Part shown: positions 1 to 6,200 of the stretch, piece by piece | Position numbering within the stretch: the stretch's first letter is position 1 | How the letters are laid out: every line of letters begins with the position of its first letter | Translations under genes and position numbers: made by a program | Assembly: GCA_031290005.1 (NCBI GenBank) | Contig: JAITOJ010000122.1 | Span: 1-9,008 of the forward strand | Length of the DNA: 9,008 nucleotides | Direction of reading: 5' to 3' | Source: Treponema sp. | GTDB lineage: Bacteria > Spirochaetota > Spirochaetia > Treponematales > Treponemataceae | Notes under the pieces: model-generated | Databases searched by the model: none | What the model was told of the DNA's origin: nothing | What the model saw: only the letters and a program-made list of their open reading frames with translations

Positions 1-2249
1 CTGGTCGTATCCGTGGGGTGCACGTGGCCGCCGTCGGCAAAATATCCGCTTGACCCCGGCGTGGCGCTGCCGTTCATCGCGGGGTTCGAGGTGTATTTCT
101 GGGACTTCACCCATGCCGTATTGGCTGCAGTAGTATCGTTAGAGGCGGCGGAGGGGGTAGGGATTGTAGGCGTGCCGGTGAATACGGGTGAATCAAGCGG
201 GGCCTTCGTGCCCAGATTCGTGATTATCCCGTTTATCTTTCGTATAATAGCCAAAACCCACCCGTTTACCGTATCGGTGGTGACGTCGGTTATTTTGGTA
301 GTGTCTTCAGTCGTGCCGGGGGTTACGGTCTGGGAATTCGCCGCCCGGCCTGTGTCAGTCGGGTGGGAATGCAAAGCGTCTGCCGCCTTGCCGGAACTGC
401 CTGCCCCTGCCGTTCCGTCCATCACCGGCGTTGTGGTACTATTGAGCTTCACGTGCCCGTAGTTTGCGTCAGTTCCCGCGCCGTAGGTGGTGTCGGCTGA
501 CGCATGGCTTGCCGGGGCCTTCCCGTTCAGTGCGGCAAAAATCCCCTTCAGATTGTTCCGTATGACCTGGAACCAGGCCGTGATTGACTTTGCCCCTATG
601 CTTACCAGATCAGTGCTCCCTTCCTGATCTTCAACGGTGCGGGCGCCAATCTTTTGGTCAGTTGTCCCGCCGTCCTTTTCCTGCCATATCCCGCCGGTGT
701 TTTCCAGCGTGCGGTTGTCCGGTGCCTGGGGCGATTCGTTGATCTGGGAACCGGCGATCCATGCCGCCCCGGTGTAGTCGTACAGCCACTTTTCCCCGTC
801 GTGCAGTTCGTCAAACTCCACGTATGCATAGTCGTGTATCACCATGCCGGATAAATCAGAAAGCGTTGTTGCCCCGGTGATTGCTTCCATGGCGGTGTCA
901 AAAACGGCCCCGCTGCCGGTGCCCCCGCTGAAGGGCATGCTTTCCGATTCCGCGTTATACCTGCCCTGCCGGTCTTGGTCGGCTGCGGTAATCGCCCCGT
1001 CCGCGCCCACCGCGCTCACCAGCACCCGGGCAAAGTCAACTTCCGACGACAGCGCATCCCCGTACAGCACGTCCCCCGCCGCGTATCCGGCGCCGCCGTT
1101 TTGAATCGTAACGGTACTCACCTTGTAGCGGGCCTGGACGGTGAAGGCATAGTCCGCGTTGCCCCTGGATAGCCCTGTCTCGCCGACTATAGAGCTTTGT
1201 ATGTCTGCAATAGTTGCGATTTCATCATTGCCGGTGTATGCGGCGCTGCCCCTGTTTTTGGTATAAAACAGCCGCAGTATCCCGTCGCCAAGTTTACCGA
1301 TTATCCGCCGCGCCCCAAGCCCGGTGGTTTGGTCTTTGACGTATTCTTCCCGCAGCACGGCGTTGCCCGCGCCGCCCCGGCTGGCGCTTTCAGCGGATAT
1401 AAGGTTCGCAGCCCCGTCGTAGCTTTTGAACCCGCCCCCGTCCGCCTCGTGAAACCATTCATCGTAAGAGCCGTCCGGATACTCCCGCCGCCGGTCAAGT
1501 TTTGCCTCATCCAGCGCTTCTTCCGCGCTCCGGGCGGTCTGGGCTTCCTCGGCCACCTGTTCGTCCGTGTAGGCTTCCGCGCTGGCCAGCGTGTTCGCGT
1601 CCCCCAGCGATCGCACCTGGGCCTCCTCGGCCACTTGCTCATCCGTGTAGGCTTCCGCGCTGGTCAGTGTGTCCGCGTCCCCCTGCTCCCGCGCTGCGGC
1701 TTCCCCGGCCACTTGCTCATCCGTGTAACCTTCCGCGTTGGCCAGCGTGCCCGCATCCCCCTGCTCCCGTGCGGCGGCTTCACCGGACACCTGCTCGTCC
1801 GTGTAGCCTTCCGCGCCCTCCAGCGTGCCCGCGTCCCCCTGCGCCCGCGCCTGGGCTTCACCGGCCGCCTGTTCGTCCGTGTAGCCTTTTGCGCCCTCCA
1901 GCGTGCCCGCATCCCCCTGCTGCCGTGCGGCGGCTTCCGCCTGTTCCGCAGCGGCAGCCCGGTTTCCCTCGGCGTTGATGGCCGCTTGAAGCTGCGCGTC
2001 CCCTGCGGAAATTTGATTATAAATAACCTGAATTTCCTCAGGCAATCCCGCTATGTTTTCTTTCGTCACCCGCAGCCGCGCCGCATCCGGCCCTACCGGC
2101 TGCCCGTCCCCCCGCAGCAAGTATTCCCGGGGCGGCGTGCGCCCTTCCTCATTCGCCGTTTCAATCGCAAGCTCCCCGTCGTAGAGCGCCGCGGTGCTTT
2201 TTTTCCAGTTCGTCGTCGTGTCCTTCGCCAGGACTATCGGCAGTTCCAT
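1..2249 (-). CDS. Phage tail fibre-like protein with 26-residue repeats and HxHP modules (3' partial)
   Basis: ATG at 2249-2247 with AGGAGG five bases upstream. I read the frame codon by codon to position 3 without a stop: 749 codons, continuing past the window. Residues 1-50 (DTTTNWKKSTAALYDGELAIE) resemble the N-terminal attachment module of many phage tail proteins with a W...S...L..GE pattern. Residues 112-241 are five 26-residue helical repeats with consensus GDAxTLxxAxxYTDEQ. Residues about 370-465 hold a beta-type module (VTIQNGGAGYAAGDVLYGD, FSGGTGSGAVFDT). SIGAKSITAWFQVIRNNLK at 550-568 begins a helical stretch, and DSPVFTGTPTIPTP at 687-700 is the classic tail-fibre PxFTGTPTxP motif. 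Two similar modules at 610-632 and 725-747 carry GSSG, then HSHPTDT or HVHPTDT. The likely role is part of the fibre or baseplate used in host recognition. It follows the giant gene by 15 bp and is probably co-transcribed. The tip is outside the window, so receptor type cannot be told. Confidence 0.85.
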   Translation of the reverse strand, partial: MELPIVLAKDTTTNWKKSTAALYDGELAIETANEEGRTPPREYLLRGDGQPVGPDAARLRVTKENIAGLPEEIQVIYNQISAGDAQLQAAINAEGNRAAAAEQAEAAARQQGDAGTLEGAKGYTDEQAAGEAQARAQGDAGTLEGAEGYTDEQVSGEAAAREQGDAGTLANAEGYTDEQVAGEAAAREQGDADTLTSAEAYTDEQVAEEAQVRSLGDANTLASAEAYTDEQVAEEAQTARSAEEALDEAKLDRRREYPDGSYDEWFHEADGGGFKSYDGAANLISAESASRGGAGNAVLREEYVKDQTTGLGARRIIGKLGDGILRLFYTKNRGSAAYTGNDEIATIADIQSSIVGETGLSRGNADYAFTVQARYKVSTVTIQNGGAGYAAGDVLYGDALSSEVDFARVLVSAVGADGAITAADQDRQGRYNAESESMPFSGGTGSGAVFDTAMEAITGATTLSDLSGMVIHDYAYVEFDELHDGEKWLYDYTGAAWIAGSQINESPQAPDNRTLENTGGIWQEKDGGTTDQKIGARTVEDQEGSTDLVSIGAKSITAWFQVIRNNLKGIFAALNGKAPASHASADTTYGAGTDANYGHVKLNSTTTPVMDGTAGAGSSGKAADALHSHPTDTGRAANSQTVTPGTTEDTTKITDVTTDTVNGWVLAIIRKINGIITNLGTKAPLDSPVFTGTPTIPTPSAASNDTTAANTAWVKSQKYTSNPAMNGSATPGSSGYFADGGHVHPTDTT
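1527..1916 (-). repeat. Five tandem 78-bp repeats coding 26-residue helical units in the tail fibre-like protein
   Basis: The units start at 1916, 1838, 1760, 1682 and 1604, each 78 bases long and in frame. Each begins GDA, then xTL, then xxA, then YTDEQ, then an Ala/Glu/Gln/Arg-rich tail. The first units carry LEGA-K/E-GYTDEQ and the last two carry SAEAYTDEQ, so neighbours are more alike than distant copies, as expected for growth by tandem duplication. A degenerate related unit (GDAQLQAAINAEGNRAAAAEQ) precedes the array. The helical units probably form a rod whose length sets the reach of the fibre. Confidence 0.85.
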
Positions 2250-2254
2250 ATCTA

Positions 2255-2260
2255 CCTCCT
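2255..2260 (-). promoter_or_regulatory. Ribosome binding site of the tail fibre-like gene
   Basis: AGGAGG ends five bases (TAGAT) before the ATG at 2249 and lies in the only intergenic gap of the window (2264-2250). The short gap after the TAA of the giant gene points to a shared transcript. No promoter or terminator hairpin fits in it. Confidence 0.8.
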
Positions 2261-2264
2261 GATT

Positions 2265-3251
2265 TTATTTATTGTGGCCAAACAGAGTCCACAAATCCTC
2301 ATTTTCTATCGCCCGTTTTGCCCGGTTCGCCTGGCTCACCGGTGCGCCGGTGGCAAGCCCTGCCGCCTGTACCGCGTCCCAAAGCGCCTTTTCCCACTCC
2401 GCATCCCCCACATGGCCGGGTATGTCAAACAGTTCCTTTGCCAGCCGGAAATACTGCCGTTCATACAGTTTGCCGTCCCCGGTGATCATCCGCTCCGCTC
2501 CGGCGCTCGCCATATCCGCAATCAGCGGGACGCTTTCGGCAAAACTGGAAACCGTCAGATAGTAAAACACCCGGCGCATCACATCGCCCTTTTCGTCCTC
2601 ATCGTCCCCGTCATATATCGCCCCCCGCATGGCCGCCACAATCAGCGCCGCTATCCCGTAGGCCGTGAACATCCCCACGATTTTCCCAAAGGATTTTTCT
2701 TTCGACATAAAACTATCATAAGTCAAATTCTGCCACACCACATTGAGCGGCTGGGCAAAGCGAAAAAACAATTTGCCCGGCCCCTTGTCCCGGAACGGCG
2801 GCGCCACTTCAATGTCCTTCAGGTTCGGCTGGGTTTCCGCCGTGATTTCATCCGCCCATACCGTGGCGTCCGCATCGCTCATGCCCTTCTGCCGCCCGGT
2901 CTCATACAGCGCCCACCATCCGGCGGCCACCATGGTGCGGTCAGCGTGGCGCTGCCCTATCATGCCTATCTCTATCATTTTCCCCTGCGCCCTCTTCCAC
3001 TTCGAGTCCTGCCTTTGCAGAGACTCATGGTAATCCTGCGCCGTGTTGATTACCCTGTTTTTCACCATCGGGGATTTTTCCCACACCCGCTCCGCCAGGT
3101 CGCTCCCCGGCTTCATAACCTCCGCCAGGGCTTGCAGCACAAAAACCGGATCCGCCTTGGCAAAGAACGGCGCGATGCTCTGGGGGTATTGGGCAAGCCA
3201 TGACGGGATATTGAATGCTATCATCGCCGCGCCGGTGTTGCCTTCAAACGC
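2265..3251 (-). other. Helical C-terminal region with membrane-type segment, resembling ejection-type ends of phage polyvalent proteins
   Basis: Residues about 1920-2247. Residues 2110-2127 (bases 2681-2628, IVGMFTAYGIAALIVAAM) form one clear hydrophobic helix, flanked by Lys and Arg, then by the very acidic stretch DGDDEDEKGD. A second, weaker hydrophobic helix with SVPLIADMASAG follows at about 2147-2170, and the chain ends with a 'GAPVSQANRAKRAIE' type tail. The order hydrophobic helix, acidic patch, 'PLI-D' helix and Gly-Pro tail resembles the ends of other large phage proteins of this kind (LPD38-like), which could insert in the host membrane during DNA entry. The family name is uncertain. 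Confidence 0.45.
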
Positions 3252-6200
3252 CCGGGCCAGCGCCCCCGCGCTGTCGCTTGCCGGCGCAAGCCGGGCGGAC
3301 GGCGGCAGCCCCATCATGTTCACATGCGTGTCCAGCCGCCTCATCGCCCACTCCCCGTAGGTGTCCGTCAGGCGCTCCCGGATTTGCTTGCTCTCGTTGT
3401 TCATCCCCCGGAGCGCGTTGTTCAAACTGCGTATGTAGGGGGCCATCTTCACAAAATGTTCCTGCTGCTCCACCCCCCGGAAAAACACCTTGAAAATGTC
3501 CATCTCTATATCCTGCTGGTGCGTGGCCCCAATATCAGTGCGGCTTTCCCCCATACCCTTGTCCGGCTGTATCTTCACCTGGTGCGCCCCCTGCGTCAGG
3601 GCGATCACTTCGCTTTCCTTTTCCGTCTGGGCGTGCGCCCCTTCAATGATTTGGAGCGGCAGGTAGTTTTCCTGCCCTTCTTCCAGCTGGTTGAACATCT
3701 GCTCAAGCTGGGATTTCACCTCCGGCCAGTGGGCGGAGAAATCGTCCCGGATAGCCTCCGCTACTTTTTTATCTTCGGCGGTCAGATGCTTTTTCACCGC
3801 GTCGTTCAAAATATCCGATTTCCCTTTGATAATGGCTTCTTCCTCTCTGAAGTCTAAATTGCCTTCATACAGATTCTGCTGGTCTTTGCTCCACAATTTG
3901 CCGAATATAACGTGCCGCATGGCAAATTTATTTTCCCCGGCAATATACCAGTACATGAGCATCGCCTTGGAAAAAATCACCCGAGATGCCGGAAGCAGAT
4001 GAGGCCCGTATACGATCCATTTTCCAGCTGCCGACGCGCCAATCTGTTTTTTTTCAGTCTCTCCCGGCCTGAACGCCGGGTCCAAATACTGCGGCCCAAT
4101 GCCCTCTATCGTTATATCCCTCCGTCCATACTCGCTAATCTTTTTCATCTGCTCCGCTTCGGTCTTTCCCAGCAGCCCCTTCACCCGTTCTATCCGCTTG
4201 TCTGTTGCCTTATTCCTCTGGTTTGTGTTTTTGGTATACTCCCGGATCACCAGGCGATAGAGTTCGCCCTTGGTGTTCCCGCTCATCCACTGGAGCAGCC
4301 GCTTATCGTCCCACGTCTGAAAAAACAGCTTCATCAGCCAGTTCCGCCCGCCCTTCTTCAATATCCGCTCCCGCTCCTGGTCATCCGCCGCTTTCATCGC
4401 CCGGATTATCTTCCGCGCCTCGGCGGTTTTCCCCTCCGCCGCGATGTCCGCCTGCTCGTTGAATATGTCCCTCCTCATATCCCGGTCGTCTTGGTTCCGC
4501 ACGAATTCCCGCCGGGACCAGTTCGCCAAGCCCTCGTTCCGCAGCTGCCGCATCACCAGGAGAATGTCTTGCAGCTCCGACTGGGTTAGTTTTTCCGCCA
4601 GTTTCCCCGCCGCATATTTCCGCCGGTCCGCCATGGATTCCCACGTCCTTCGGAGCGCTTTCCGCAGCCGCGCGTCCAGGAACCCGTAGCGGATTTTACC
4701 TTCCCAGAACCGTTTCACAAATTCATCCAGGCTCATGGTTTCTCCGTCCACCACGATGGCGCCCCTGTCAGCCAGGTCGGTGCTGTCAGTCGGATTCCCG
4801 CTCCGCACCCCGTAAAGCCGCACGTCCGGCGACCGGAACAGCGCGTTCTGAATCCCCAGCAATAGCTCCCGCTGCCTCACCCAGATGTGCCCGCTGACCA
4901 TCGCCGGGCTCATAATCTGCCGTCCAAGGCGATTGTTTTCCGCCTGGTATCTCAGAACCGCGTTCCGTTCCCGCTGTTTCCGTTTTATTTCCGCCTTCAG
5001 TTTGGCTATCTTAAATTCCGCCCTCGTCCGCTGTATGCCCTTTTCGGTTTTTTTCCCTTCCTTGTACGCCTGTTCTATGTTTGATTCCAATTCATCCGTT
5101 GTTTTCTTAAATTCCCGCTCCCGCTTTTCTATATACGCTTCCATGCGCTTCGTGTCCTGAAGGTTTTCCGCGGCCTTCTGTATCTGTTCTTTCGCCTGTT
5201 TTTCATATCCGGCGATTTGTTCATCTTTTTTCCTTTCGTCCTCATCCAGGTGCTTCAGGTATTCTTTCACCTCTTCCACTGACGCCTCTTGCCGGAGTAT
5301 CTTTTTTCGCAGTTCCTTGTCGCTCACCTCCTCCGCTATCTTCGCCCGTTCATAGTCAGTCAGCCCCACCGCTTGCCGGGCCGCCTCCACCGCCGCGTTG
5401 TCCCGCACCTCGTTTCGCGCGTATTCCTGAAACTCCTTGTCCAGCATAATCTGGCTGTACAGTTCCCGGTAAAACGTCGAGTTCCGGCTCATCACGGACA
5501 GCGCGTATTTTCGTTGCGAGGAAGTGATTTCTTTCCCTTTCCGGGTGCCCAGGGCTATGCCTTTCAAATGCTTGTTCATCTCCCCCTGCATGGTCTCCCG
5601 CGCTTCTTCGTCCATGTCCCGCTGCCGCGCTTCCGCCTCGTCCTGGGCATCTTCCCGGCTGCGCACCATCACAATCCCCATCATCCGTATAAAACTGTCA
5701 ACTTTCCCCGGCAGCATCTTCAAAAACCGTCTGTTGATCTCCGTGGTGGTGATCTTTTCCCCGCCGGCCGGGGATTCGCTCCCGGCTTCTGTTTGGGCAT
5801 CCCCCTGCGGCACCGGCACCGTGATTTCCTCCTCCCCGTCAAAATCCGTTTCCACCGCTTCAATGTCCTCAAAATCCGCCTCCTCTTCACCGGGTTGTGT
5901 TTCTATATCATTTTCCGTACCGGACGCGTTGTACCCCCCTTCTCGTGCCTCTGGAGGGGTATTTTTCCCCTGTATGCGCCCCAGCGTCTCCTCGTCCACA
6001 TACTCCAGCGCCTTCTCACGGGGTATCGCGTCCGCCTGTTCCGCCGCCGTCGGCGTCTCCCGCTCTTCCCACTGCCGCCTCTCCACAAAGGCCGCCTGCG
6101 CCTCGTTCCACACCTGTGCATACCACCCCTTGATGCGCTCCCTCACCGCCTCTTCGCTTTCTCCCGCAAGCTCCGAGTGCGCCGCCAGGTAATCCGTGGC

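Noticed and set aside
13..462. Plus-strand frame of 149 codons at the window start
   Set aside because: It is antisense to the tail fibre-like gene, whose FTGTPTIP and HxHP motifs are clear in the other strand. No ribosome binding site supports it.
1607..1614. GCGATCGC palindrome
   Set aside because: It is the same octamer as the cyanobacterial iterated palindrome, but there is a single copy inside a repeat unit and no other cyanobacterial sign.
1664..1912. Minus-strand frame of 82 codons in the repeat array
   Set aside because: It is an Arg/Lys/Thr-rich shifted reading of the 78-bp repeats; the in-frame reading GDAxTL...YTDEQ matches known fibre repeats.
2198..2206. A7 run near the start of the tail fibre-like gene as a frameshift site
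   Set aside because: It reads TGG AAA AAA AGC, so the slip heptamer would begin with G and pair poorly, and the reading frame is normal on both sides.
2250..2264. Possible terminator or promoter between the two large genes
   Set aside because: The gap is only 15 bases and is filled by the ribosome binding site; no hairpin or -10/-35 pair fits.
1197..3203. Long plus-strand frame of 668 codons
   Set aside because: It lies antisense to both large genes, crosses their junction, and its product is Arg/Pro/Leu-rich with the tail repeats read in reverse. It has the composition of a shadow frame in GC-rich DNA.
4317..4328. Fourth FQ motif, LFFQ at residues 1561-1564
   Set aside because: It sits within a continuous helical region and not between recognisable domains, so it was not counted with the three border motifs.
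4381..4644. Minus-strand frame of 87 codons nested in the giant gene
   Set aside because: Unlike the 64-codon gene, its product is Gly/Arg/Glu-rich and low in complexity, while the giant frame here encodes a normal helical protein.
5903..6121. Minus-strand frame of 72 codons nested in the giant gene
   Set aside because: The product is almost a run of Arg and Gly, typical of a shifted reading of GC-rich codons.
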